From the NCBI GenBank assembly GCA_025359905.1, contig JANYDF010000118.1:1-64000 (forward strand): a DNA stretch of 64,000 nt, read 5' to 3'. This DNA comes from Rhodospirillales bacterium (GTDB taxonomy: Bacteria; Pseudomonadota; Alphaproteobacteria; Acetobacterales; Acetobacteraceae). Shown here in pieces: positions 1 to 8,902 of the stretch. Under the pieces are notes generated by a model. The model saw only the letters and a program-made list of their open reading frames with translations, was not told where the DNA came from and ran no database searches. A program made the translations under genes and the position numbers. Position 1 is the stretch's first letter. Every line of letters begins with the position of its first letter.

Positions 1-44
1 GTTGGGCGGTTGCACAGTCGGGATGATGAGAGGAGGAAAGGTCA

Positions 45-253
45 TCTTCTTTTTGAAAAAAAAGCAAAAAAACTTTGCTCCATTGGTACAATCCCGCCGC
101 AACGGCGAAGCCAATAGTCCACATCCTAGCGCACTTCTACCTCCCATTTTGCACAGTACCAATCGGATAAAAGTTTTTTGCTTCTTTTTTTCAAAAAAGA
201 AGCGCTTTCTTACTTTCTTCCTCCCCCCTCCAAGCGCCCCCCCAAGGGGGGGC
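45..253. repeat. A/T-run inverted repeat and GC hairpin upstream of xseB
   Basis: The first 328 bases hold no gene that I can support. They contain two A/T-rich arms, about 45-76 and 170-202, that are near-perfect reverse complements of each other (runs of T, then GCTTC, then runs of T/A), separated by about 93 bp. A second hairpin of C7/G7 with an AA loop lies at 236-253. The base composition is very unlike the surrounding coding DNA. This could be a small repeat element or a strong bidirectional transcription barrier upstream of the xseB operon. The pairing is seen directly; the role is inference. Confidence 0.55.
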
Positions 254-328
254 ATTGGCGCCGAACGTTGGAAGGGGTATCGACGGCAAACTCGCGTTAC
301 ACTTTGGCGATATCGGAGTCTTCCCTGC

Positions 329-598
329 ATGTCCGCCCGCCCCACCGCTCCTCCCCAGGCTGCCGCCGCCGAGCCCGATGTCGCGTCCATGTCTTTCGAG
401 GACGCGCTCGCCGAGCTTGAGCGCATTGTCCGCGCCCTTGAGGGCGGGCAGCAGAAGCTTGAGGACGCCATTACCGCCTATGAGCGCGGCGCCCGCCTCA
501 AGGCCCATTGCGAAGCCAAGCTCGCCGCTGCCGAGCAGCGCGTTCAGGCCATCGTGGCCGGCGTCGATGGCGGCCTTAGCCTGCGGTCCGCCGAATGA
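329..598 (+). CDS. xseB: Exodeoxyribonuclease VII small subunit
   Basis: XseB is the small subunit of exonuclease VII, which degrades single-stranded DNA to oligonucleotides in complex with XseA. The 89-residue product carries the family core SFEDALAELERIVRALEGG at about residues 25-43, followed by a helix ending in ERGARLKAHCEAKL; the whole is a short helical hairpin of normal family length. The ATG at 329 is preferred over the open frame running back to position 2, because the upstream residues are low-complexity translation of the A/T repeat. Its stop overlaps the ispA start (ATGA), so the two are translationally coupled. The order xseB-ispA-dxs-tlyA is a common alphaproteobacterial arrangement. 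Confidence 0.93.
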   Translation: MSARPTAPPQAAAAEPDVASMSFEDALAELERIVRALEGGQQKLEDAITAYERGARLKAHCEAKLAAAEQRVQAIVAGVDGGLSLRSAE

Positions 599-1488
599 GC
601 GCGGAGTCTCTGGCCGACGCCGTGAAGCGCATCGCCGGCGAAGTCGAGCAGGCGATTGATGCCTTGCTGCCCATTCCCGAAGGCCCGGAATCCCGCCTGT
701 TCGAGGCCATGCGCTACGCCACCCTTGGCGGCGGCAAGCGCATGCGCGGTTTTCTGGTGATACAAACCGCCGGGCTGTTCGGGGTCGACCGCAACTGCGC
801 TGCCCGCGTCGCCGCCTCGGTCGAAATGCTGCACGCCTATTCCTTGGTGCATGATGACCTCCCGGCGATGGACGATGACGATCTTCGCCGCGGCAAGCCT
901 TCCGCCCACAAGCAGTTCGACGAGGCCACCGCCATTCTCGCCGGCGACGCCTTGCAAACCCGCGCCTTCGAGGTGCTGGCCGAGCCCGCGACCCATTCCA
1001 ACCCCGAGGCACGCGCGGAACTGGTGGTGGCCCTCGCCCACGCCGCCGGCGCGCGCGGCATGTGCGGTGGCCAAATGATCGACATGCTGGCCGAGGGTCA
1101 GCAACTCACCGCCGACGAGGTCGGCCGCCTGCAGGCGATGAAAACCGGCCGTCTTATCCAATACAGCGTCGAGGCCGGCGCCATTCTTGGCCGCGCGCCA
1201 CTGCATCAGCGCCACCTTCTCGCCGCCTATGGCCGCGACGTCGGTGCCGCCTTCCAGATCGCCGACGACCTGCTCGACGTCGAGGGCAGCGCCGCCGAAC
1301 TGGGCAAAACCGCGGGGAAGGACGCCGAGCAGGGCAAGGCCACCATGGTCGCCGTGCTCGGCGTCGAGCGCGCCCGCGCCCAGGCCGAACACCTCGCGAC
1401 CCAGGCCGCCGCGCATCTCGACAGCTTCGGCGAAGGCGCCGATCATCTGCGCCGCCTCGCCGCCTTCATGGTCACCCGGCGGAACTGA
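595..1488 (+). CDS. ispA: Polyprenyl (farnesyl/geranyl) diphosphate synthase
   Basis: A trans-isoprenyl diphosphate synthase of 297 residues that condenses IPP with allylic diphosphates in the cytosol, most likely to C15 (farnesyl diphosphate). The first Asp-rich motif is [10 protein letters not shown] (D87, D88, D93) and the second is IADDLLD (D224, D225, D228). [10 protein letters not shown] near residue 45 is the IPP-binding Lys/Arg region. It overlaps xseB by four bases and is followed after 11 bases by dxs, so precursor supply and chain elongation are co-expressed. Chain length cannot be fixed from sequence alone; geranylgeranyl synthase is the main alternative. Confidence 0.93.
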   Translation: MSAESLADAVKRIAGEVEQAIDALLPIPEGPESRLFEAMRYATLGGGKRMRGFLVIQTAGLFGVDRNCAARVAASVEMLHAYSLVHDDLPAMDDDDLRRGKPSAHKQFDEATAILAGDALQTRAFEVLAEPATHSNPEARAELVVALAHAAGARGMCGGQMIDMLAEGQQLTADEVGRLQAMKTGRLIQYSVEAGAILGRAPLHQRHLLAAYGRDVGAAFQIADDLLDVEGSAAELGKTAGKDAEQGKATMVAVLGVERARAQAEHLATQAAAHLDSFGEGADHLRRLAAFMVTRRN

Positions 1489-1499
1489 AAGCACCCGAT

Positions 1500-3458
1500 A
1501 TGAATGCCCCGCTCCCGCCTACGCCCATCGCCAGCCGGCCCGCCACGCCGCTTCTGGACCGGGTGCGGGTCCCGGCGGACCTGCGGAACTTCTCCCACGA
1601 CCAGCTCAAGCAGCTCTCCGAGGAACTCCGCGCCGAAACCATCGACGCCGTCTCGGTAACCGGCGGCCATCTCGGCGCCTCCCTCGGCGTGGTCGAACTC
1701 ACCGTCGCCATCCACGCCATTTTCGACACCCCTGATGACCGCCTGATCTGGGACGTCGGGCACCAGTGCTACCCGCACAAAATCCTCACCGGACGGCGTG
1801 AGCGCATCCGCACGCTGCGCCAGGGCGGCGGTCTGTCCGGCTTCGTGCGCCGCTCGGAATCGGCCTACGACCCGTTCGGCACCGCGCACTCCTCCACCTC
1901 GATCTCCGCCGGGCTCGGCATGGCCGCCGCCGCCGATCTGCAAGGCGACAACCGCCATGTGGTGGCCGTGATCGGCGACGGCTCGATGAGCGCCGGCATG
2001 GCCTACGAGGCGATGAACAACGCCGGCGCCATGCGCTCGCGGCTGATTGTCATCCTCAACGACAACGAGATGTCGATCGCGCCGCCAGTGGGTGCGATGA
2101 GCGCCTATCTGTCACGGCTGCTGTCCTCGCAGCGGTTCCTCAGCCTGCGTGACGTGGCCGCGCGCATGGTCAAGCGCTTCCCGCGCGTGCTGGAACGCAC
2201 CGCCAAGCGCGCCGACGAGTTCGCGCGCGGCATTCTGACCGGCGGCACGCTGTTCGAGGAGTTGGGGTTCTATTACCTCGGCCCGATCGACGGCCATAAC
2301 CTCGACCATCTGTTGCCGGTGCTGCGCAACGTGCGCGAGGCGTCGGACCCGGCGGACGAGAAGGAAGGCCCGTTCCTGCTGCATGTCATCACGCAGAAAG
2401 GCAAGGGCTACGCGCCGGCCGAGGAAAGTGCCGACAAGCTGCACGCGGTCAGCAAGTTCAACGTCATTACCGGCGAGCAGGCCAAGGCGCCGCCCGGCCC
2501 GCCGAGCTACACCCGCGTGTTCGCCGACGCGCTGATCGCCGAGGCCGAAGCCGACAAGAACATCGTGGCGATCACCGCCGCGATGCCGTCCGGCACCGGA
2601 CTGGACCGCTTCGCCAAGCGGTTCCCCGGGCGGCTGTTCGATGTCGGCATCGCCGAGCAGCACGCGGTGACGTTCGCGGCCGGCATGGCGACCGAGGGCA
2701 TGGCGCCGTTCTGCGCCATCTACAGTACGTTCCTGCAACGCGGTTACGACCAGTTGGTGCACGATGTGGTGCTGCAATCGCTGCCGGTGCGCTTCGCTAT
2801 CGACCGCGCCGGACTGGTCGGCGCGGATGGCGCGACGCATGCGGGCAGCTTCGATCTGGCGTATCTGGGCTGCCTGCCCGGCATCGTGCTGATGGCGCCG
2901 AGCGACGAGGCGGAACTGGCGCATATGGTGGCGACGGCGGCGGGCCTGGGCGACCAGCCGAGCGCGTTCCGCTATCCGCGCGGTGAGGGCACCGGGGTGG
3001 CGGTGCCGGCGCGCGGCAGCGTGCTGCCGATCGGACGCGGAAGGATCGTGCGCGAGGGCGGCAAGGTGGCGATCCTGTCGCTGGGCACACGGTTGGGGGC
3101 GGCGCTGCTGGCCGCCGACGCGCTGGCGGCGCGCGGGCTGCCCGCGACAGTGGCCGACGCGCGCTTCGCCAAACCGCTGGACACGGCGCTGATCGCGCAA
3201 CTGGCGCGGCATCACGAGGTGCTGGTGACCATCGAGGAAGGCAGCCAAGGCGGCTTCTCGGCGGCGGTGCTGCACTATCTGGCGACGCACGGCATGCTGG
3301 ATCACGGGCTGAAGGTGCGCCCGATGGTGCTGCCGGACCGTTTCATCGAGCACGACAGCCAGGCCAAGCAGTGGATCGACGCCGGGATCGACCCGGACAG
3401 CATCGTGGCCACCGTGCTTGCGGCGCTGGGCCGCGCCGGCGTTCTGGCGACAGCGTAG
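1500..3458 (+). CDS. dxs: 1-deoxy-D-xylulose-5-phosphate synthase
   Basis: A thiamine diphosphate enzyme that joins pyruvate and glyceraldehyde 3-phosphate in the first step of the MEP isoprenoid pathway. The 652-residue protein has the N-terminal signature [20 protein letters not shown], the [15 protein letters not shown] segment, and the ThDP/Mg motif [18 protein letters not shown]. The transketolase central domain contains the catalytic Glu region [17 protein letters not shown], and a C-terminal transketolase domain follows. The ATG at 1500 gives normal family length; an open frame continues upstream through ispA but lacks homology. It sits between ispA and tlyA in one tight operon. Confidence 0.96.
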   Translation: MNAPLPPTPIASRPATPLLDRVRVPADLRNFSHDQLKQLSEELRAETIDAVSVTGGHLGASLGVVELTVAIHAIFDTPDDRLIWDVGHQCYPHKILTGRRERIRTLRQGGGLSGFVRRSESAYDPFGTAHSSTSISAGLGMAAAADLQGDNRHVVAVIGDGSMSAGMAYEAMNNAGAMRSRLIVILNDNEMSIAPPVGAMSAYLSRLLSSQRFLSLRDVAARMVKRFPRVLERTAKRADEFARGILTGGTLFEELGFYYLGPIDGHNLDHLLPVLRNVREASDPADEKEGPFLLHVITQKGKGYAPAEESADKLHAVSKFNVITGEQAKAPPGPPSYTRVFADALIAEAEADKNIVAITAAMPSGTGLDRFAKRFPGRLFDVGIAEQHAVTFAAGMATEGMAPFCAIYSTFLQRGYDQLVHDVVLQSLPVRFAIDRAGLVGADGATHAGSFDLAYLGCLPGIVLMAPSDEAELAHMVATAAGLGDQPSAFRYPRGEGTGVAVPARGSVLPIGRGRIVREGGKVAILSLGTRLGAALLAADALAARGLPATVADARFAKPLDTALIAQLARHHEVLVTIEEGSQGGFSAAVLHYLATHGMLDHGLKVRPMVLPDRFIEHDSQAKQWIDAGIDPDSIVATVLAALGRAGVLATA

Positions 3459-3460
3459 GC

Positions 3461-4201
3461 ATGGCGGCCAAGCCGCGCGCCGATCAGCGGCTGGTCGATC
3501 TGGGTTTGGCGGAAAGCCGCGCCCGGGCGCAGGCGCTGATCCTGGCCGGTAAGGTCTATGCCGGCGACCGCCGGGTGGAGAAAGCCGGGCAGCCGGTGGC
3601 CGAGGACATGGCGTTGGACGTGCGTGGCCAGAACCACCCATGGGTGTCGCGCGGCGGTCTGAAACTGGGCCACGCGCTCAGCCATTTTTCGTTGCCGCCG
3701 GAAGGCCGCGTGTGCCTGGACATCGGCGCCTCGACTGGCGGCTTCACCGACGTGCTGCTGACCCACGGTGCGGCCCGCGTGCACGCGGTCGATGTCGGCC
3801 ACGGTCAACTGGCCTGGAAGATGCGCAGCGACCCGCGCGTGGTGGTGCATGAGCGCACCAATGCGCGGCATCTGACCGCCGGGCAGATCGGCGAACCAGT
3901 GCAAGTCCTGGTGTGCGACGCGAGCTTCATCGGCCTGTCCACAATCCTGCCCGCGCCGTTGGCGTTGCTAACGCCGGGGGCCTGGGCGGTGGCGCTGATC
4001 AAGCCGCAATTCGAGGCTGATCCCGCTTTGGTCGGCAAGGGCGGCGTGGTGCGCGACCCGGAGGTGCACACCATGGTGTGCGAGCGGGTGCGCGACTGGT
4101 GGGCGGCCCTGCCCGGCTGGGAGGTGCTCGGCATCGAGCCGTCGCCGATCACCGGACCGGAGGGCAATCGGGAGTTTTTGATTGCGGCGCAGAAGGCGTG
4201 A
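3461..4201 (+). CDS. tlyA: TlyA family rRNA (cytidine-2'-O)-methyltransferase
   Basis: A hemolysin/TlyA-family S-adenosylmethionine-dependent 2'-O-ribose methyltransferase; known members act on rRNA. The 246-residue product has an N-terminal S4 RNA-binding domain (about residues 4-66, ending before HPWVSRGGLKLGHAL) and an FtsJ-like domain with the SAM loop CLDIGASTGGFTDVLL starting at C85. The presumed catalytic K-D-K-E residues lie in GGLKLGHAL, VCDASF, LIKPQFE and EGNREFL. The gene starts two bases after the dxs stop and closes the xseB operon. TlyA family membership is secure; the exact rRNA site is not visible. Confidence 0.92.
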   Translation: MAAKPRADQRLVDLGLAESRARAQALILAGKVYAGDRRVEKAGQPVAEDMALDVRGQNHPWVSRGGLKLGHALSHFSLPPEGRVCLDIGASTGGFTDVLLTHGAARVHAVDVGHGQLAWKMRSDPRVVVHERTNARHLTAGQIGEPVQVLVCDASFIGLSTILPAPLALLTPGAWAVALIKPQFEADPALVGKGGVVRDPEVHTMVCERVRDWWAALPGWEVLGIEPSPITGPEGNREFLIAAQKA

Positions 4202-4286
4202 GCGGCCTAAGCGGCTGTGGGTGACGGATAGCGCTCGACTTTGATGCTGCCGGCGCGCTGGCGAACATGTCCATGGACTGCGTCCC

Positions 4287-4716
4287 TCAGGAATAATCGG
4301 CCAGATCGGCATTGATGGCATCGCTGCCATCGAACGCGAACACCAGCCGCCAATAGCCCGATACCCAGGCCGCCCACTGACCGTCGCGGCTGCCTTTCAG
4401 GCGGTGCAGACGGTAGCCCGGAGCATTCATACCAAATCTCGCTGACCAAGACTCATCGTCGTTGCCGGGCTTGACCCGGCAATCCATGGCGCCGCACAGA
4501 GCATCGCGCCTCTGACACCGAGCGTTGGCATGGATCGCCGGGTCAAGCCCGGCGATGACGATTCAATGGATGATGGGTTCTCTCCCACCAGATTTGGTAT
4601 CAGTGCGTCCGGGCTGCCGCCTGCATCGAGCAACAGCAGCATGCGCCGCAGCTTCGGCGCCAGTTGCGGATCGACGCCGCTCGCGTCGCGGTGGCCGTCA
4701 GTCCGCCTGCCCGTCA
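4287..4716 (-). pseudogene. HigB/RelE-type toxin remnant split by a MITE
   Basis: Minus-strand coding fragments of a HigB-like (RelE superfamily) mRNA-endonuclease toxin lie on both sides of the 170-bp element at 4430-4599. The distal part (about 4600-4690) reads VDPQLAPKLRRMLLLLDAGG then SPDAL; the proximal part (4287-4428) reads NAPGYRLHRLKGSRDGQWAA and ends in LADYS and a stop. Removing the element and one 3-bp duplication restores DAL-NAPGYRLH in frame, matching the family core (APKLRR, PGxRLHxLKG, WxxxVxGxWRL). The usual first residues (FRHKGL-type) are missing and no antitoxin gene follows before tlyA, so the toxin is inactive. Family recognition is from memory of typical HigB sequences. 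Confidence 0.75.
4430..4599. mobile_element. 170-bp MITE, copy 1, with TCA target duplication
   Basis: A non-coding palindromic element with ends TACCAAATCT...AGATTTGGTA (10-bp perfect terminal inverted repeats). Its inner arms (GCCGGGCTTGACCCGGC and GCCGGGTCAAGCCCGGC) can fold into a long hairpin. It is flanked by TCA at 4427-4429 and TCA at 4600-4602. A second copy of exactly the same length lies at 21801-21970 in the opposite orientation. A 3-bp TNA duplication is the pattern described for IS1031-type IS5-family elements, so it was probably moved by such a transposase; that link is inference. It encodes no transposase. Confidence 0.85.
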
Positions 4717-4863
4717 GTCCGAGTGCCCGTCCGGCTCTGCCAGATCGTGTTGCGAAATTTCGGCCAGCAACGACCAGACGCGCGCCGGTTCCAGCCGGGC
4801 GTCCGGGTCGTTCAGCAGATAGTCCAGCTCATCGAGCTTGTGCCGGTAATCGGTCTCGGTCAT
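4714..4863 (-). CDS. Small protein (49 aa), conserved-looking, function unknown
   Basis: A 49-residue open frame starting ATG at 4863 and reading MTETDYRHKLDELDYLLNDP, followed by a helical, acidic C-terminus. The ELDxLLNDP core resembles the N-terminal helix of peptide-chain-release-factor-like small proteins annotated in other alphaproteobacteria, but this is a weak resemblance. The protein would be soluble and helical. It lies on the minus strand downstream of the hypothetical gene at 4957-6156, with 93 bp between them, and its 3' end abuts the broken toxin. It may be a remnant or a true small gene. Confidence 0.45.
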   Translation of the reverse strand: MTETDYRHKLDELDYLLNDPDARLEPARVWSLLAEISQHDLAEPDGHSD

Positions 4864-4956
4864 GGCCCTCTCCCGCTGCGGTGGCGATGGCGGGAGTGGA
4901 AGCCCGGAAAATGGCGGCGCTGTGGCGAAGCGGCGGCGCGGGCGTGGCGCCGTCTG

Positions 4957-6156
4957 TCACATCGACGACAACACGGCCGGGGCCAATGCCGGCATCCGCG
5001 CCGCCGGATGCGACGGATTGCGGAAACGCAGTTCGCCGCCCTCGGCCCCATCCGGTGCCGGTGTGCCAAACAGTTCAAGGCGTGAGGTGCAGGTAACGGC
5101 CACCACGCAGCGTGCGGCGGGGCCGGTGAGGAACTGGCGGGTTTCACCTTCCAACTCCAGCCGCTCGCGCAAATGCCGCCATTCGGCGCGGTCGGTGTCT
5201 TCGATGAACAGCGCCAGAATGCCCGGCCGGGTTCCGGTCAGCCGGGTGGGGGCGACGGCGGCCATCCGGCGGCGCATGGCGACCGCGACTTCGTTTTCGC
5301 GCCCGGCGCGGGCCGCCATCACGAACACGCCGCGCCCGGCGGCGGTGACGGCCAGATGCGCTTCGTGGCCGAATTCGCGGCGCAACGAATTCATCAGCCC
5401 GGTTTCGCTGGCTTGGGCGGCGGCGAGCAGCAGCGGGTCGAGCCGCAGCACGGCGGCTTCGTCGTGATCGGCGCGGCGCTGTTCGACGAGCAGGTCGCGG
5501 ATACGTCCGTGCAGTGCCGCCAGCCGGTCGTGATCGGCCTCGTCGCTGCGCAGCCCCTGCGGCAGCGTCATTTTCAGCAAATAGCGGCCGGGGTGGGCGG
5601 CGAGCCAAGTTTGCAGATCGGGATCGACGCGGTCCATCAACCGTACCCAGGCACCGCGATGCACGTCACGGCCATCTTCGGCGGAGGCGACGTCGCAGGC
5701 GACTTCCGCTTCCGCACCGTCGCGGCGCAGCAGCAGGTCGAACGGCGCGCCGTCCTCGATCCCGGCGAAATCGACCGCGAAGCCGCGCCGCTGGTGCAGC
5801 ATGGCGGTGCGGATCAGGTGGAACAGCGGCACCAAGGTATTGTCGCCGCTCAGCGCCAAGCGCAGCGCCGCGCGCAGCCGGTCGCGGGCATCGGGTGTGA
5901 TGAGGTTGAACACCTGCGCCGTCTCGGCCGCCAGATCGAGCAACAGCCGCTCGGCGATGCCAGGCGCGCGGTTCAGCCCGCGCCGCAGCCGGTCCAGTGT
6001 GAGTTCCACGGCATGGCGCTGCGCCAGCGCCCGGCCGGAATACTGGCCGCGCGCAACGCCGTGGCCGAGTTCGGCCATTCGCGCATCCCAGTGCGCAGCA
6101 CCCACCGCATCGATCAGCGCCCGCAGGGCCCGCGCATCCGTCCGCTCGATCGTCAT
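4957..6156 (-). CDS. Hypothetical protein (399 aa)
   Basis: I do not recognise this protein. It is a soluble 399-residue protein with no signal peptide or membrane segment. The N-terminal part is helical (about residues 1-110). A segment near residues 125-155 reads FAVDFAGIEDGAPFDLLLRR followed by AEAEVACDV, which superficially resembles a PD-(D/E)xK nuclease-like strand pair, though not convincingly. A Glu/Arg-rich central region follows, and the C-terminal 150 residues look like a mixed alpha/beta domain. A perfect 12-bp palindrome lies 38 bp upstream of the start. Neighbours give no functional hint. Codon use looks native, so I believe it is a real gene. Confidence 0.7.
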   Translation of the reverse strand: MTIERTDARALRALIDAVGAAHWDARMAELGHGVARGQYSGRALAQRHAVELTLDRLRRGLNRAPGIAERLLLDLAAETAQVFNLITPDARDRLRAALRLALSGDNTLVPLFHLIRTAMLHQRRGFAVDFAGIEDGAPFDLLLRRDGAEAEVACDVASAEDGRDVHRGAWVRLMDRVDPDLQTWLAAHPGRYLLKMTLPQGLRSDEADHDRLAALHGRIRDLLVEQRRADHDEAAVLRLDPLLLAAAQASETGLMNSLRREFGHEAHLAVTAAGRGVFVMAARAGRENEVAVAMRRRMAAVAPTRLTGTRPGILALFIEDTDRAEWRHLRERLELEGETRQFLTGPAARCVVAVTCTSRLELFGTPAPDGAEGGELRFRNPSHPAARMPALAPAVLSSM

Positions 6157-6193
6157 CGCTGCCTCCGCCCCGCCATGCCCACACGCAGTGATG

Positions 6194-6205
6194 ACACAGC
6201 TGTGT
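6194..6205. promoter_or_regulatory. 12-bp perfect palindrome upstream of the 399-aa gene
   Basis: ACACAGCTGTGT is a perfect palindrome in the 82-bp gap between the hypothetical gene (start 6156) and aroC (stop 6239). Since aroC reads leftward into this gap, the site would serve the hypothetical gene or be a chance feature. No regulator is identified. Confidence 0.25.
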
Positions 6206-6238
6206 TACGGACGCGAGAGGGGACCGCAGCAGTCCTGA

Positions 6239-7342
6239 TTAATTTCTGGGGAGCCGAGGCTGGGTTGGCGCATCAACATTTTGTGCGCGATGCCGCAGCA
6301 GATGGTCGGCCAATACGCAGGCCATCATCGCCTCGCCGACCGGCACGGCGCGAATGCCCACGCACGGGTCATGGCGGCCCTTGGTGGACACCTCGACATC
6401 GTGTCCGGTGCGGTCCACCGCGTGGCGCGGGGTCAGGATGGAACTGGTCGGCTTGACCGCGAAGCGCGCCACCACCGGCTGGCCGGTGGAAATGCCGCCC
6501 AAAATGCCGCCGGCGTGGTTGGAGCCGAATTCCACCAGTCCGCCGGTCATGCGCATCTCGTCGGCATTGGCCTCGCCGGACAGTGCGGCGGCGGCGAAAC
6601 CGTCGCCGATCTCCACACCCTTGACCGCGTTGATGCCCATCAGCGCTGCGGCCAAATCGGCGTCGAGCTTGGCGTAGATCGGGGCACCCAGGCCGGGCGG
6701 CACGCCTTCGGCCACCAGTTCGATCACCGCGCCGCAGGATGAGCCGCTTTTGCGGACATCGGACAGATAGTCCTCCCATACCGGCACGGCGGCGGGGTCC
6801 GGACAAAAGAATGGGTTGTTCAGCGTTTCGTCCCAGTCCCAGTTGCGCCCGTCGATGGTCAGCCCGCCAAGCTGCACCAGCGCGCCGCGAATGGTGACGC
6901 CCGCGCCGAGGATTTTCCGCGCGACCGCCCCGGCGGCCACCCGTGCCGCTGTCTCGCGCGCCGAACTGCGCCCGCCGCCGCGATAATCGCGGATGCCGTA
7001 TTTCAGCTCATAGGTCAGATCGGCATGGCCGGGCCGGAAGCGCTGGGCGATCTCGCCATAGTCCTTCGAGCGCTGATCGACGTTGTCGATGTGCAGCGCG
7101 ATCGGCGTGCCGGTGGTCATGCCCTCGAACACCCCGGACAGGATGCGCACCGTGTCCGGTTCCTGGCGCTGGGTGGTAAATTTCGACTGGCCGGGGCGGC
7201 GGCGGTCGAGCCAGGGCTGGATGTCGGCTTCGGTCAGCGGGATGCGCGGCGGGCAGCCATCCACCACGCAGCCGAGCGCCGGGCCGTGGCTTTCGCCCCA
7301 GGTGGTGACGCGGAACAGATGGCCGAAGCTGTTATGCGACAT
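6239..7342 (-). CDS. aroC: Chorismate synthase
   Basis: Catalyses the last shikimate-pathway step, EPSP to chorismate, using reduced FMN. The 367-residue protein begins [20 protein letters not shown], holding the first family signature (GESHG), and has [20 protein letters not shown] near residues 125-145, the third signature. Length is normal. The ATG at 7342 is two bases from the fabI stop, so fabI and aroC form one minus-strand operon with fabI first. The longer open frame upstream is out-of-frame fabI and is rejected. Confidence 0.96.
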   Translation of the reverse strand: MSHNSFGHLFRVTTWGESHGPALGCVVDGCPPRIPLTEADIQPWLDRRRPGQSKFTTQRQEPDTVRILSGVFEGMTTGTPIALHIDNVDQRSKDYGEIAQRFRPGHADLTYELKYGIRDYRGGGRSSARETAARVAAGAVARKILGAGVTIRGALVQLGGLTIDGRNWDWDETLNNPFFCPDPAAVPVWEDYLSDVRKSGSSCGAVIELVAEGVPPGLGAPIYAKLDADLAAALMGINAVKGVEIGDGFAAAALSGEANADEMRMTGGLVEFGSNHAGGILGGISTGQPVVARFAVKPTSSILTPRHAVDRTGHDVEVSTKGRHDPCVGIRAVPVGEAMMACVLADHLLRHRAQNVDAPTQPRLPRN

Positions 7343-7344
7343 AT

Positions 7345-8187
7345 CTACTCGCGCGTGTCGATATCGGGCGCGTCCGGGTTCTTCATGCCGACGACGTGGT
7401 AGCCGCAATCGACGTGATGCACCTCGCCGGTCACGCCGCCCGCGAGATCGGACAGGAAATACACCCCAGCCCCGCCGACATCCTCGATGGTGACATTGCG
7501 GCCGAGCGGGGCGTTGTATTGGTTCCACTTCAGAATGTAGCGGAAATCGCCGATCCCGCCCGCCGCGGCCAGGGTGCGGATCGGCCCGGCGCTGATCGCG
7601 TTGACGCGGATCTGCGCGCGCCCGAGATCGGCGGCGAGGTAGCGCACCGAGGCTTCCAGCGCCGCCTTGGCCACGCCCATGACATTATAATGCGGCACCA
7701 CTTTCTCGGCACCGTAATAGGTAAGCGTCAGCACCGAGCCGCCCGGCTTCATCATGGCACTGGCGCGGCGGGTGACGGCGGCGAAGCTGTAGCAAGAAAT
7801 GTCCATCGCTTGCAGGAACGCGGCGCGCGGCGTGTCCATGTAGCGTCCGCGCAGGAATTGTTTGTCGGCGTAGCCGATGGCGTGCACCAGGAAGTCGATG
7901 CTGTCCCATTTTTCGGCGATGGCGGAAAACGCCGCGTCGATGCTGTCGTCGTCGGCCACGTCGCACGGCGCGAGGAACGACGAGCCGGCGCTGGCGGCCA
8001 GCGGGCGCACGCGCTTTTCCAGCGCGTCGCCCTGATAGGTGAAGGCCAGTTCGGCCCCTTGCGCGGCGCAGGCGGCGGCGATGCCCCAGGCGAGCGAGCG
8101 GTCGTTGGCAACGCCCATGATGACGCCGCGTTTGCCGGCCATCAGGGTCCCTTTGACCGGGAGAGTGGCGGGTTCGCCGTCGGGCAT
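7345..8187 (-). CDS. fabI: Enoyl-[acyl-carrier-protein] reductase (NADH)
   Basis: Final reductive step of type II fatty-acid elongation, and a short-chain dehydrogenase fold protein. The NAD-binding stretch [20 protein letters not shown] is typical of FabI, and the catalytic Tyr-x6-Lys is in [13 protein letters not shown]. Starting at 8187 gives 280 residues. An alternative ATG at 8142 (265 residues), with an AGGGA ribosome site five bases upstream, is equally plausible because the core begins at its MAGKRG; alphaproteobacterial homologues usually carry the short N-terminal extension, so I keep the longer form. The gene is divergent from pdxH and coupled to aroC. Confidence 0.94.
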   Translation of the reverse strand: MPDGEPATLPVKGTLMAGKRGVIMGVANDRSLAWGIAAACAAQGAELAFTYQGDALEKRVRPLAASAGSSFLAPCDVADDDSIDAAFSAIAEKWDSIDFLVHAIGYADKQFLRGRYMDTPRAAFLQAMDISCYSFAAVTRRASAMMKPGGSVLTLTYYGAEKVVPHYNVMGVAKAALEASVRYLAADLGRAQIRVNAISAGPIRTLAAAGGIGDFRYILKWNQYNAPLGRNVTIEDVGGAGVYFLSDLAGGVTGEVHHVDCGYHVVGMKNPDAPDIDTRE

Positions 8188-8320
8188 GGCTTGGGTCCTG
8201 AATGGGGGCGGGCGTGCATGGGTCGCATAGCCGGGCGCATCCCGGCAAGAGCATGACCGCTCGGACTTGGCCAGATCGGCTGCAAAGCGGCATACTGGCC
8301 GCGCAACAGGAGAGCCGGTG

Positions 8321-8902
8321 ATGCCGCATCGCGAGCCATTTGAGCATTTCGCCGCCTGGTTCGCCGACGCGGCAGCGTCCGAGCCGAACGACCCCAACGC
8401 AATGACGGTAGCGAGCAGCACGCCAGACGGGATGCCGTCGGCCCGTATTGTGCTGCTGAAGGACTACGATGCGCGCGGTTTTGTGTTTTACACCAACAAG
8501 CAATCGCGCAAGGGCAATGAGTTGAACGCCAATCGCCGCGCGGCACTACTGTTTTTCTGGAAGTCGCTGCACCGGCAGATCCGCATCGAAGGCGTGGTCG
8601 AGGATGTCAGCGAGGCCGACGCCGACGCGTATTACAGCAGCCGTCCGCGCGACTCCCGGCTGGGGGCCTGGGCATCGCTGCAATCGCAGAATTTGCCGGA
8701 GCGCGGCGACCTGCTCCGCCGTCTGGAGGAAGCCGGGGCCTGCTATCCGGGCGAGGCTGTGCCGCGTCCGCCGCATTGGTCCGGCTATCGTGTCGTGCCG
8801 GAATATTTTGAATTCTGGCAGGACATGCCGTTCCGGCTGCACGACCGTACGACCTACCGGCGCAACGGCGGCGGCTGGGCGAGCGGGAAGCTGTATCCGT
8901 GA
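8321..8902 (+). CDS. pdxH: Pyridoxamine 5'-phosphate oxidase
   Basis: FMN-dependent oxidation of pyridoxine/pyridoxamine 5'-phosphate to pyridoxal 5'-phosphate. The 193-residue protein contains the FMN-binding segment [56 protein letters not shown], and the C-terminal signature region [12 protein letters not shown]. The ATG at 8321 follows an AGGAG ribosome site. A GTG directly precedes it. The stop overlaps the GTG start of the next gene (GTGA). The promoter lies in the roughly 130 bp shared with the divergent fabI. Confidence 0.95.
   Translation: MPHREPFEHFAAWFADAAASEPNDPNAMTVASSTPDGMPSARIVLLKDYDARGFVFYTNKQSRKGNELNANRRAALLFFWKSLHRQIRIEGVVEDVSEADADAYYSSRPRDSRLGAWASLQSQNLPERGDLLRRLEEAGACYPGEAVPRPPHWSGYRVVPEYFEFWQDMPFRLHDRTTYRRNGGGWASGKLYP

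Noticed and set aside
2-328. Upstream extension of the xseB open frame to the window start
   Set aside because: The translated residues are Lys/Phe runs from the A/T repeat and bear no similarity to XseB; the ATG at 329 gives the normal length.
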